DNA of 51,861 nt. It comes from Hyphomonadaceae bacterium (GTDB lineage Bacteria > Pseudomonadota > Alphaproteobacteria > Caulobacterales > Aquidulcibacteraceae). Shown piece by piece: positions 43,161 to 51,861 of this stretch. Where the stretch lies: assembly GCA_022841905.1 (NCBI GenBank), contig JALHQO010000015.1, positions 1 to 51,861 of the forward strand, written 5' to 3'. Positions within the stretch are counted from its first letter, which is position 1; every line of letters starts with the position of its first letter. The position numbers and the translations under genes were made by a program. The notes beneath the pieces are model-generated. The model was not told the DNA's origin. It saw nothing but the letters and a program-made list of their open reading frames with translations, and did not search any database.

Positions 43161-43949
43161 CTACGTTCTTAGCGTCGTCGACGCTTCGTCGCGCACGCGC
43201 GCGTCGCCATACGCCAATACACGGCCGCCGGCGCTGGCGTCTTCGCCTTGCCAGTCGCAGATGCCGCCGCCCGCGCCCGTCACGATCGGGATAAGTGCTG
43301 CAATGTCGAACGGCTTTAGTCCGTTCTCGATGACGCCATCGATGAAGCCGCTGGCAAGCATGCAATACGCATAGCAATCGTAGCCGTAGCGCGTGAGTTT
43401 TGCTGCCGCGCGGGCGCGCGCGAAGGCTTCGGCCTCGTCATCGCGAAAGAGATAGGGATCGGTGGTGGAAAGCGTGGCCTCGCTCAAGCTGGCGCAGGCG
43501 CGCGTCTTGAGCTTGCGGGTCACGCCGCGCGCTGTGGCGTTCGCGCCGGCCATCCAACCGCGATAACGTTCGCCGAGAAACGGCTGATCCATCACGCCGA
43601 TCAGCGGCCGGCCCTCGTAGTAAAGCCCGATCAGCACGCCCCATGTCGGCAAGCCGGAGATGAACGCGCGCGTGCCGTCGATTGGATCGAGGATCCATTG
43701 ATAGCCGTCGCTCGCCAACTCGCCGCCATACTCTTCGCCCAGCACGCTGTGCTCAGGAAATCCGCGTGTGATTAGCGCCCGCATGGCGCGCTCGGCGGCT
43801 TCGTCGGCGTCGGTGACGGGATCGAAGCGCTCGCCGCCTTTGTCGCTCACCGTATGCGAGGCGCGGAAATAGGGGAGGATCGCTTCGCCGGCGGCGTCGG
43901 CGAGCGCGTCGGCGAACGCAAGCAGGCGTGGGATATCGTGGTTACTCAC
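43161..43949 (-). CDS. hisN: Inositol-monophosphatase-family phosphatase, HisN-type histidinol-phosphatase
   Basis: 262 residues of the lithium-sensitive phosphatase superfamily. The metal sites are SVLGEEYGGE and WILDPIDGTRAFISGLPTWG, plus the C-terminal aspartate in GLKPFDIAALIPIVTGAGG. The FISGLPTWG motif after DPIDGT is what I know from HisN-type histidinol-phosphatases of alphaproteobacteria, the eighth step of histidine synthesis; other sugar phosphatase roles cannot be excluded. A GTG at 43949 (VSNHDIPRLLAF) is chosen since the 9 residues upstream are Arg-rich and would begin within the terminator of the XRE gene; the ATG at 43976 is the alternative. Confidence 0.82.
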   Translation of the reverse strand: MSNHDIPRLLAFADALADAAGEAILPYFRASHTVSDKGGERFDPVTDADEAAERAMRALITRGFPEHSVLGEEYGGELASDGYQWILDPIDGTRAFISGLPTWGVLIGLYYEGRPLIGVMDQPFLGERYRGWMAGANATARGVTRKLKTRACASLSEATLSTTDPYLFRDDEAEAFARARAAAKLTRYGYDCYAYCMLASGFIDGVIENGLKPFDIAALIPIVTGAGGGICDWQGEDASAGGRVLAYGDARVRDEASTTLRT

Positions 43950-43975
43950 GCGCCCACGGTACACGCGCGCGCGCA

Positions 43976-44015
43976 TAAAGGAAAACGGGCCCAGGCCTTG
44001 CGGCTGAGCCCGTTT
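43976..44015 (-). terminator. Terminator of the XRE regulator gene
   Basis: Read on the minus strand, AAACGGGC (44015-44008) pairs with GCCCGTTT (43990-43983), with an inner GCC/GGC pair. TTTTCCTTT follows. It lies 31 bases after the XRE stop. Confidence 0.7.
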
Positions 44016-44045
44016 CCCCTTGCCCCCACACCGGAGCGGCTAAGT

Positions 44046-44447
44046 TCAAGCCGCGTCGGTGGATTCGTCTTGCAGCGCCTTCGCGAGGTCGAGCAGGCGG
44101 CGGCGCGGACGTTCACCGAGCTTGTAGTAAGCGCGGATGAGTTCGAGCGTTTCTTTCTGGCTGAGCACATCGGCCGCGATCAGGTCGCGGTCGTTGGCCG
44201 GCGCGCCCGGCGTGGCCGGGTTGGCAGCGGCTTGCAGGCCTTCGAAGAAATAGTTGACGGGTACGTTGAGCGCGACGGCGAGCTCGTACAAACGAGAGGC
44301 CGTGACGCGGTTCGCACCGCATTCGTACTTTTGGATTTGTTGGAAGCGGATCCCAATGGACTCAGCCAGCTGTTGCTGGGTGAGGCCCAGAAGACGGCGG
44401 CGGCGGCGGAGCCGTTTGCCGACGTGGAGGTCGATGGCGTTAGCCAT
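44046..44447 (-). CDS. XRE-family transcriptional regulator (PraR/SinR-like)
   Basis: 133 residues. The helix-turn-helix is at about 10-65 (VGKRLRRRRRLLGLTQQQLA and IGIRFQQIQKYECGANRVTASRLYELA). A linker with Pro/Ala and a C-terminal helical segment (LIRAYYKLGERPRRRLLDLAKAL) follow, the layout of the rhizobial PraR/PhrR and Caulobacter cro/cI-type regulators. It probably binds DNA as a dimer. Its leader contains a hairpin (GGCGG/CCGCC at 44469-44490) that could be an autoregulatory operator or mRNA structure. No target is evident nearby. Confidence 0.88.
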   Translation of the reverse strand: MANAIDLHVGKRLRRRRRLLGLTQQQLAESIGIRFQQIQKYECGANRVTASRLYELAVALNVPVNYFFEGLQAAANPATPGAPANDRDLIAADVLSQKETLELIRAYYKLGERPRRRLLDLAKALQDESTDAA

Positions 44448-44674
44448 GGTTATAGCGCCCTTTTTCGCGGCGGTTCCCCCATGGGCCGCCTTTTATGCTC
44501 CCTTTGGTGAGCAGGACGCGTGCCACGCATCAGCGGAGCGAAAAGAACGCTAACGGGTATTTACGGGCGCCTTGATGCACGTGCTTTGCGAAATCTGAGC
44601 CAGTTTGGCGCCGCGCTTATGGTAAACAGGCGAGGGCCACGGTTTGGCCACGCGTCTGCCGTGTGTGGCTCATC

Positions 44675-44700
44675 TTGAGCGGCGAGAACTTCGCGCTCAA
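44675..44700 (+). promoter_or_regulatory. Leader hairpin just upstream of the lipoprotein gene
   Basis: TTGAGCG (44675-44681) and CGCTCAA (44694-44700) form a perfect 7-bp stem, with a further CGA/TCG pair inside. It ends one base before the GAGG ribosome binding site (44702-44705) of the gene at 44712. The rest of 44448-44674 holds no gene I can support. Confidence 0.4.
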
Positions 44701-44711
44701 CGAGGTTTGCC

Positions 44712-45146
44712 ATGATGGTCCGCATGCTCTTATTGGTTTGCGCGTTCGCGCTCAGCGCGTGCGCGTCCACGCAACGCACGCTGAGCTATCATGGTGGTAT
44801 GTCTGATGCCGATGTCATGGTCGGTAATCAGCGCTTCCAGGTCTGGTTCCATGAGCGCGACGCCACTGTGCTGGTCATGCGCGGCGCGCCGCGACCGTTC
44901 AGCCAACTCCTCGCACAGAACCTGACGGTGTTCGCGCAGGATCAGACGCTTGGCATCGTCTGGTGGGGCGCGGCGGCGAACGCCGTGCTTAACCAAATGC
45001 GTTGCAGCGCAACGGAAGTGACCGGCGCCGATCAGATGCGCGAAGTGAGCTATGTGTGCGATGCGGGCGTCGACGTGCGCGCGGCAGTGGACGCGCGGCG
45101 AGAGGTTTGGCGGCAAGGCGTAGTGGTGGCCGCGCCCGCCAGCTGA
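44712..45146 (+). CDS. Small hypothetical lipoprotein
   Basis: 144 residues. The N-terminus is a lipoprotein signal (LLLVCAFALSACAS) with lipobox LSAC, Cys18 being the likely lipidated residue. The mature part is about 125 residues, with two more cysteines (MRCSATEV and VSYVCDAGV) that could form a disulfide. I do not recognise the domain. Start by GAGG at 44702 gives the ATG at 44712; a second ATG follows at 44715, equivalent in effect. It is divergent from the XRE gene and stands alone. Envelope location is well supported, the role is unknown. Confidence 0.72.
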   Translation: MMVRMLLLVCAFALSACASTQRTLSYHGGMSDADVMVGNQRFQVWFHERDATVLVMRGAPRPFSQLLAQNLTVFAQDQTLGIVWWGAAANAVLNQMRCSATEVTGADQMREVSYVCDAGVDVRAAVDARREVWRQGVVVAAPAS

Positions 45147-45222
45147 GGCCTTTGCAGTGGCGCGTCCGAAATCGGCCAGACGTTGAGCCGGGTGTCACTC
45201 ATTGCTTCCTCACGGAGGCAAG

Positions 45223-45683
45223 ATGCACATGCGAGTGACAGGAATCCCGAGCGACCAATTCGAGCATTATCGTTGTGGCGGCGCCGACGCGAACGGGCAG
45301 GCGCCGCTGGTTGCGACGGCGTCAGGCAGCAGAAATCCTTGCCGTCACTGTTTGGGGCTCATCGACGAAGGTGAGCCGATGCTCATTCTTAACTATCGGC
45401 CGTTTGCCGGTGCGCCGCAGCCGTACAGTGAGAGCGGCCCGATCTTCCTTCACCAGGCCGCGTGCGCGCGGTACGATCAAGCCGAGCTTCCCACTTGGTT
45501 TGTGGGCTTGGATCCCGCAGCCATTCGCGGCTACGGCGCGAACGATTGGATGCGATACGAAACTGGGCAGATCGTGCGTGGACCGGACTTGGCGCAAATT
45601 GCCGCGACGATTCTCGAAAACGAGAACGCTGCCTACGTCCACATCCGTTCGAAGTTCGGATGCTTCCAATGCCGCGTTGACCG

Positions 45684-45687
<4 letters not shown>
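45223..45687 (+). CDS. DUF1203 family protein
   Basis: 154 residues. The motif CRHCLGLIDEGEPMLILNYRPF followed by PYSESGPIFLHQAACARY, and the end YVHIRSKFGCFQCRV, match DUF1203 as I know it. The cysteine and histidine spacing (C-x2-C ... H ... C, then C-x2-C) suggests a metal site. No experimental role is known to me for this family. The ATG at 45223 is chosen because GGAGG sits 5 bases upstream; an in-frame start 7 codons earlier and an ATG 2 codons later are less likely. Its end overlaps typA convergently by 4 bases. Confidence 0.8.
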
Positions 45688-47516
<1,829 letters not shown>

Positions 47517-47735
47517 AAATCGGGCTTTCTGGGAGGTTCGGCGGAGCTTCTGCCCGCCTAAGGCGCCTGCTTCAACGGCAGGGGTGGAGATTCCTTATGC
47601 ACGAGCCATGCACTGACGCATGTTAGCACATGCAATATGGAAGGGGCGAACCATTTTAATATTTAAATCAATATCTTGCCGAAGTTGTCGAAAACGTGAC
47701 GCTCTGTTCACCTTGCAAATTGCTGCACTGCGGAA
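47517..47735. other. AT-rich non-coding stretch between typA and the candidate sRNA
   Basis: No gene can be supported. It contains several CATGC/GCATG words near 47600-47635 (one pair, GCATG-ttagca-CATGC, forms a hairpin) and a strongly AT-rich run at 47650-47672 that is unlike the rest of the window. It must hold the leftward typA promoter and may hold the rightward promoter of the candidate small RNA. I could not settle on hexamers with good spacing. Confidence 0.4.
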
Positions 47736-47739
47736 TAAG

Positions 47740-47840
47740 TTTTCGGAGTTGCGGGGTTTCGCGATCCCGCACGCGCCCTATCGGGCGTTTCCTCCCTATT
47801 TGACCTCCACCGCCGGGCCCCAAAGCCCGGCGGTTTTTTC
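47740..47840 (+). ncRNA. Candidate three-hairpin small RNA with CCUCC single strands
   Basis: A strong rho-independent terminator (stem 47810-47818 with 47825-47833, then TTTTTT) closes a rightward transcript, yet no plus-strand gene lies ahead of it; typA runs the other way. Before it come two hairpins: GCGGG...CCCGC at 47751-47770 and CGCCC-TATC-GGGCG at about 47774-47787. The linker 47789-47808 stays unpaired and carries CCTCCC and CCTCC, complementary to Shine-Dalgarno sequences, as in known alphaproteobacterial regulatory RNAs with anti-SD loops. The 5' end is a guess. The other reading is an attenuator in the leader of the M48 gene at 47901. Confidence 0.5.
47810..47840 (+). terminator. 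Strong rho-independent terminator
   Basis: Perfect 9-bp stem CCGCCGGGC (47810-47818) with GCCCGGCGG (47825-47833), 6-base loop, then six T. It lies upstream of the M48 gene and after no protein gene. Confidence 0.88.
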
Positions 47841-47900
47841 TTGCGCGCCCCGGCCCTAAACTCCCGCGGTCGTCCGCGAGGCGACGAGGGGACCCTGTCC

Positions 47901-49346
47901 ATGTCCAAGTTCATCCGCACCCTTACCCTATCCGTGGCGCTCGTTGCAGCCGCATGCGCCACGATCGACTCCACACCTGACGCGCCGGCGATCACGGACG
48001 GCGACCGCACCACCGCCGCGCGCTCGCACGAGCAAATTCTGGCGCAGTTCGGCGGCGCGGTTGAAGGTCCGCTCGCGCTTTACGTTGCTGGTGTCGGTGA
48101 ACGCGTCGCCGCCGGCGCCGGCGTTGCCGGTCGCTGCGCGTTCTCGGTGGTGAACTCGGACGTGCCGAACGCGTTCGCGGTGCCTGGCTGCTACATTTAC
48201 ATCACGCGCGGCTTGCTCGCGATCATGAACTCGGAAGACGAACTGGCCTCGGTGCTCGGGCATGAAGTCGGCCACGTCGTCGCCGATCACGCCGCGCGCC
48301 GGCAAAATACTGCAACGCTGACCGGCGTTGGCGCGTTGCTCGCGGGCGTGCTCACTGGCTCTGGTCAAATCGCGCAAGCCGCGGGGCAGGTGGGCCAACT
48401 CTATACGCTCGGCTATTCCCGCGATCAGGAGTTCGAGTCCGACGATCTCGGCGTCCGCTATTTGCGCGCGACGGGCTACAACGCTTACGCCGCCGCCGAC
48501 ATGCTGCAAGCGTTGGGCGTCAATGATGCGCTGAGTGCGCGCGTCAACAATCGCAACGCCGCCAGCGCGACGCCCGCTTGGGCGCGTACTCATCCGCTCT
48601 CCGCCGAACGCGTTACGCGCGCCAATGCGCAGGCCGCTGCTGCTGGCGCTACGCGTGACGTACCTCCGGAACGGACGCGCGAATATTTCAACGCCATTCG
48701 CGGCATGATCTATGGCGACGATCCTGAGCAAGGTTTCGTCAACGGTCGCACCTTCTCGCATCCGACATTGCGGATCGCCTTCGAAGCGCCCGAGGGCTTC
48801 ACGCTCACGAACACGCCTGCCGCCGTACAAATCGGCGGCGAAAACGGTCGTGCGCAGTTTGGCGGCGGCGCGCTGCCGGCCGAGGGGCTTGAAGCTTATG
48901 CCAGCGGCGTGCTGCGCCAATTTCTCGGGCAAGCGCCCTCTGAAGTTGGCCGTGTGACGACCTCAACTACCAACGGCCTGCAAACCGCAACCGCGCCAGC
49001 GCGTGCGCGCAACCAGCAAGGCCAAGTGCTTGACGTTCAAGTGACCGCCTATCGCGTCGGCGATCGCGCCTATCATTTCGTGACGCTGACGCCGTCGGGC
49101 GGCAGCGCGATGTTTGCCGCCATGCTGCGCTCGATGCGTCAGTTGACGGCGCAAGAGGCGGCTGCGCTGCGCGCGCGGCAGATCGAGATCGTTGAGGTTC
49201 GCTCCGGCGATACGGCGGCCTCGCTGTCCCGCCGCATGGCGTTCACGGACTTTCAACTCGAACGCTTCCTGGCGCTCAATGGCTTGAGCGAGGGCGAAGG
49301 CTTGCGTGCAGGGCAGCAAGTGAAAATCGTCAGCTACGCGCGCTAA
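47901..49346 (+). CDS. M48 family metalloprotease lipoprotein with LysM-like C-terminus
   Basis: 481 residues. The signal sequence ends in the lipobox-like VAAAC (Cys18). The peptidase M48 domain has HEVGH at 121-125 and the third zinc ligand region YSRDQEFESDDLGVRYL; THPLSAERV follows as in BepA/LoiP-type proteases. A middle domain (about 275-420) is unassigned, and the end (VRSGDTAASLSRRM ... LNGLSEGEGLRAGQQVKIV) looks like a LysM peptidoglycan-binding motif. It likely acts in quality control of the outer membrane or wall in the periplasm. The ATG at 47901 (MSKFIRT) has GAGGGGA upstream; the open frame before it overlaps the terminator. Confidence 0.9.
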   Translation: MSKFIRTLTLSVALVAAACATIDSTPDAPAITDGDRTTAARSHEQILAQFGGAVEGPLALYVAGVGERVAAGAGVAGRCAFSVVNSDVPNAFAVPGCYIYITRGLLAIMNSEDELASVLGHEVGHVVADHAARRQNTATLTGVGALLAGVLTGSGQIAQAAGQVGQLYTLGYSRDQEFESDDLGVRYLRATGYNAYAAADMLQALGVNDALSARVNNRNAASATPAWARTHPLSAERVTRANAQAAAAGATRDVPPERTREYFNAIRGMIYGDDPEQGFVNGRTFSHPTLRIAFEAPEGFTLTNTPAAVQIGGENGRAQFGGGALPAEGLEAYASGVLRQFLGQAPSEVGRVTTSTTNGLQTATAPARARNQQGQVLDVQVTAYRVGDRAYHFVTLTPSGGSAMFAAMLRSMRQLTAQEAAALRARQIEIVEVRSGDTAASLSRRMAFTDFQLERFLALNGLSEGEGLRAGQQVKIVSYAR

Positions 49347-49379
49347 AGAAAAAGGGCGCTCCCGCAAAGGAGCGCCCTT
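49347..49379 (-). terminator. Bidirectional hairpin terminator between convergent genes
   Basis: AAGGGCGCTCC (49352-49362) pairs perfectly with GGAGCGCCCTT (49369-49379). The T-rich tail (TTTTTCTTT) lies on the minus-strand side, so it best ends the leftward outer-membrane protein transcript. It follows the M48 stop by 5 bases. Confidence 0.8.
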
Positions 49380-49403
49380 CGTCCCTCTAGAGTCTAGCGA
49401 CCC

Positions 49404-50165
49404 TTATTGCAGTGCGTAGGCGCGCTGATAGAGGCCAGTGCGCGTTTCGAACGGGGTTGCGTTGTCGCGTGCCCGCAGCGAGCCGCCGAAGTTCCAGCGC
49501 GCGCCGATCGAGAGCGTGTCGATGTCATCAAACACGTCGTCCGCCTCGAAGCGGTCCCAACCGATGCGGAAGCTGACCGGCGTGGTCCAGGGCTGCCATT
49601 CGGCGCCGAGGCCGTAGGAGGTGGTGTCGAAGTCACCGCCGCCAGCGTCGAGATTGCCGGTGCCGATCGTGCCGCTGACGCGGAGATTGTCGCTGAAATA
49701 GTGACGCAGGCCGAAATCGGCGTTCCAGGAATCGAGATCGACCAGGAATTCGGTTTCGCCTTGGGTGTAGCTGCCGACGATCACCGTATTGGCGCCGAGG
49801 TCGAACGTGCCTTCGACGCCATAGACGGTTTCGTCGAGGTCGAACGTGCCGTCGTCGAGATTGGTGGTGGCGTAGACGCCGCCGAGACGCCAGCCGCCGC
49901 CGTTCCAGTACAAGTGGCCGGCAAGCGTGGTGTGGTCGCCGTCATCGCCCTCGAATTCGGTGTTGCCGACGCCGGCGTCGAGTTGATAGCCGATCGATCC
50001 GCTGGCGCCGCCGAAGGCGCCTTCAAGTTGCCAGGTCTCAGCGTCGTCATCGTCGTCAGCGCTGGTGCTGGCGTAACCGACGCCAACATGGCCGCCGCTT
50101 TGCGCCAACGCCGGCGTCGCTACGAACAAAGCAGCGACGGCTGCAAGCAATGCAGTTTTCTTCAT
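49404..50165 (-). CDS. Small outer-membrane beta-barrel protein
   Basis: 253 residues. A Sec signal peptide is clear (MKKTALLAAVAALFVATPALA, cut before QSGG). The mature part is built of alternating beta strands rich in Gly, Asp and aromatic residues (IGYQLDAGVG, LYWNGGGWRLGGVYATTN, IVGSYTQGETEF, FGLRHYFSDNLRVSG, LSIGARWNFGGSL), consistent with an 8-12 stranded barrel. Many acidic loops (ADDDDDAE, DLDETV) may bind cations. The C-terminal residues (RTGLYQRAYALQ) lack the classical terminal Phe/Trp, and the last strand is probably the upstream GARWNF. The start at 50165 has GGGGA upstream. Function unknown; pore or surface protein. Confidence 0.8.
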   Translation of the reverse strand: MKKTALLAAVAALFVATPALAQSGGHVGVGYASTSADDDDDAETWQLEGAFGGASGSIGYQLDAGVGNTEFEGDDGDHTTLAGHLYWNGGGWRLGGVYATTNLDDGTFDLDETVYGVEGTFDLGANTVIVGSYTQGETEFLVDLDSWNADFGLRHYFSDNLRVSGTIGTGNLDAGGGDFDTTSYGLGAEWQPWTTPVSFRIGWDRFEADDVFDDIDTLSIGARWNFGGSLRARDNATPFETRTGLYQRAYALQ

Positions 50166-50314
50166 TGGGTATTTTCCCCGCGTGTTAGTGGCCAGCAGCA
50201 ACCCGCCAAGGCTGCGCAGCCGTGATGCGACCTAGCTCGGGAGCGGGCAGGGCAAATTAAAGGCGGCAACTGCGCGTTAAAAAAATGAAAGATAAACGCG
50301 TGTCTTTTGCGCCG

Positions 50315-51226
50315 CTATGCGAGACTCTTGTGTAGCGTCGCCGTGCTGAGCGCTTCGGCGAGGCGACTCATGTCAGCACGCACACGGATGTAACCGTTGG
50401 CGCGCTCCAAAGTCCGTTCGTCTACATAAAGTGCGCGGTTTATCTCAATTTGCAGCGCGTGTGTCCCGAGCGCCGGGCGTCCGTAAGTCTGCGTCGTGTG
50501 TCCGCCAGCAAACGGCGCGTTGCGCGCGACACGATAGCCAAGCCGCCGCAATGTCGCTTCTGCAAGCGCGGTCACGGACGGATGGCACGACGCGCCGAAA
50601 CGATCGCCGAGCACAATGTCGGGCGCATGCGCGCCGCGCGCGCTCGATGGCATGGAGTGACAATCGACGAGCACTGCGCAGCCGAACGCCTCGCGCGTTT
50701 CCGCCACCAGATTTTGCAGCATGGCGTGATAGGGGCGGTGCACCGCGTTGATGCGCCGATCGGCTTCGTTCAGCGAAAGCTTGCGGCGGTAAATGTTCTG
50801 GCCGTCGCCGCTGATACGCGGAATGGCGCCGAGGCCTGCCTGCACGCGCGCCGAACTCGTATGCACATTGTGCGGCGGCCGTTCCTCGAACATGTCGGGA
50901 TCCAGTTCGCCTGGATCGCGGTTCAGATCGACATAGGCGCGCGCGATCGTCGCCGAGAGCACGGCCGCGCCATGCGCCGCAGCACCTGCGAACAATTCAT
51001 CGACATAAGCGTCCTCGGAGCGGCGCAGGCTGATCAGCGAGACCCGGGCGTCCGCCAGCAACTCCGCCGGGTAGCGCCGGCCACTATGAGGCGAGGCGAA
51101 GATGAGCGGGGCGGTGCGTCGTAGCGGCTCGATCAGCACGAATGGCGGCTCGGCTCGGCTCTCGGGGAGGCCTCCGCCTTCCGTAAGGTCGCGCGCAGCG
51201 CCTTGGCCAAGATCCGTCGGGTCCAT
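50315..51226 (-). CDS. N-formylglutamate amidohydrolase family protein
   Basis: 303 residues. Conserved parts are PLIFASPHSGRRYP near residue 40-53, RRSEDAYVDELFAGA, ARAYVDLNRDPGELDPDMF, and the metal region VLVDCHSMPS with DIVLGDRFG. These match the FGase family (HutG-type, PF05013), zinc-dependent enzymes that release formate from N-formyl-L-glutamate. No other histidine-use (hut) genes are nearby, so the physiological role may differ. It stands head to head with cpdR, an arrangement I recall from Caulobacterales. The ATG at 51226 begins MDPTDLGQG. Confidence 0.87.
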   Translation of the reverse strand: MDPTDLGQGAARDLTEGGGLPESRAEPPFVLIEPLRRTAPLIFASPHSGRRYPAELLADARVSLISLRRSEDAYVDELFAGAAAHGAAVLSATIARAYVDLNRDPGELDPDMFEERPPHNVHTSSARVQAGLGAIPRISGDGQNIYRRKLSLNEADRRINAVHRPYHAMLQNLVAETREAFGCAVLVDCHSMPSSARGAHAPDIVLGDRFGASCHPSVTALAEATLRRLGYRVARNAPFAGGHTTQTYGRPALGTHALQIEINRALYVDERTLERANGYIRVRADMSRLAEALSTATLHKSLA

Positions 51227-51367
51227 GCCTATTGATCGCTGTCGCTGCCCGGGCCGTCAATCTTTCCACATGCTTACCGCTTGTGTGTGAAGCTTTAGCC
51301 GGCCTTTACCGGCCCTATGCTAGAGGCTACCGCTTTGGGGCAGGGGCCGGATTATCCGGAGCGACGC

Positions 51368-51730
51368 ATGGCGCGCATATTGTTGGCGGAAGACGACGAC
51401 TCGCTCAGGGCCTTCCTGGTGACGAGCCTGACGCGCGCTGGCCACGACGTGACCGGCCATGGAGACGGCGATTCCGCCTGGGAAGCGCTGGAGCACGGCA
51501 GCTACGACCTTCTGTTGACCGACATCGTCATGCCCGGCCTCGACGGCATCGAACTGGCTCGCCGCGGCGCGGAAGCCGATCCGGCCATGAAGATCGTCTT
51601 CATCACCGGCTTCGCCGCCGTCGCCCTCTCGGCCCAGAATCAAGCCCCCAAGGACGCCAAAGTGCTGTCCAAGCCGTTCCACCTGAAGGACCTGGTGGTC
51701 GAGATCGAGCGCGTGATCGCGGCGGCTTGA
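51368..51730 (+). CDS. cpdR: Single-domain response regulator CpdR
   Basis: 120 residues, one receiver domain without output domain. The acidic pocket is EDD at 8-10, the phospho-acceptor is Asp52 in LLLTDIVMPGLDG, the conserved Thr is in IVFITGFAAVAL and the Lys is in VLSKPFHLKDL. It closely resembles Caulobacter CpdR, whose unphosphorylated form brings ClpXP protease to the cell pole to destroy cell-cycle regulators such as PdeA and CtrA. The ATG at 51368 follows CCGGAG; the frame is open 17 codons further upstream but without support. The neighbouring tRNA-Val and N-formylglutamate hydrolase agree with the CpdR assignment. Confidence 0.92.
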   Translation: MARILLAEDDDSLRAFLVTSLTRAGHDVTGHGDGDSAWEALEHGSYDLLLTDIVMPGLDGIELARRGAEADPAMKIVFITGFAAVALSAQNQAPKDAKVLSKPFHLKDLVVEIERVIAAA

Positions 51731-51786
51731 GTAGCAGGGCAGGCGCCTGTATAGGCCCTCCACCCACGGTGACCGATATAAGGTAA

Positions 51787-51861
<75 letters not shown>

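Noticed and set aside
47640..47840. 6S RNA or SRP RNA
   Set aside because: No long closing helix with central bubble, and no GGAAGGAAGCAGCC-type SRP core; the pattern is three short hairpins.
47620..47859. 79-codon plus-strand open frame in the typA-M48 gap
   Set aside because: It runs straight through the strong terminator hairpin and its T-run, and has no ribosome binding site or family features.

Overview
The window is GC-rich chromosomal DNA, densely packed with genes on both strands. It looks like an alphaproteobacterium, most probably of the Caulobacterales/Hyphomonadales. The evidence is a CpdR-type response regulator beside an N-formylglutamate amidohydrolase and a tRNA-Val gene, an Entner-Doudoroff sugar pathway, a PraR/SinR-like XRE regulator, and interspersed palindromes of the 'CGTCATTCCGGGG' kind. 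This placement rests on gene content and style, not on a marker-gene comparison. I see no prophage, insertion sequence, CRISPR array or rRNA.

Layout. 1-7.4 kb: the end of a Pro-rich protein, a small zincin, a ferritin-like diiron protein, a GGDEF protein whose signature is AADDF, a VOC protein, an unknown protein, a UvrD-type helicase and a DUF1295 membrane protein. 7.5-12 kb: a two-gene ABC operon whose permease is fused to an M1-like peptidase. 12-18.4 kb: two interspersed palindromic repeats, an omega-aminotransferase, a penicillin-acylase family protein and an autotransporter. 18.6-31.3 kb: a polyamine block with a GSA-type aminotransferase, two glutamine-synthetase-like ligases, a complete PotFHIG-type importer, PuuD-like hydrolase, SpuC-like aminotransferase, a GntR/FCD regulator and PuuB-like oxidase. 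31.3-38.9 kb: uronate/Entner-Doudoroff block with eda, kdgK, kduD, an RpiB-type isomerase and a LacI regulator on the minus strand, and zwf-edd on the plus strand. 38.9-43.9 kb: a GT39-like membrane glycosyltransferase, agmatine deiminase with N-carbamoylputrescine amidase, a DsbA-like protein and a HisN-like phosphatase. 44-51.9 kb: XRE regulator, small lipoprotein, DUF1203 protein, TypA, a candidate small RNA, an M48 metalloprotease, a small outer-membrane protein, N-formylglutamate amidohydrolase, CpdR and tRNA-Val(GAC).

How the genes work together. The two largest blocks are catabolic. Agmatine can become putrescine through the 40.6-42.4 kb pair. Putrescine can also be imported by the Pot system and then be gamma-glutamylated, oxidised and hydrolysed by the PuuA/B/D-like enzymes, or be transaminated by the SpuC-like enzyme. 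The aldehyde dehydrogenase step (PuuC) is not in the window. In the sugar block, glucose-6-phosphate (zwf-edd) and unsaturated uronates (isomerase, KduD, KdgK) both converge on KDPG, which Eda splits. A LacI-type operator overlaps a TTGACA -35 box ahead of the uronate operon.

Most of this is well-known metabolism. The items most worth a second look are a candidate three-hairpin small RNA with CCUCC-rich single strands at about 47.74-47.84 kb, the ABC permease-peptidase fusion with altered M1 spacing, the degenerate GGDEF protein, and the RpiB-type uronate operon with its operator.
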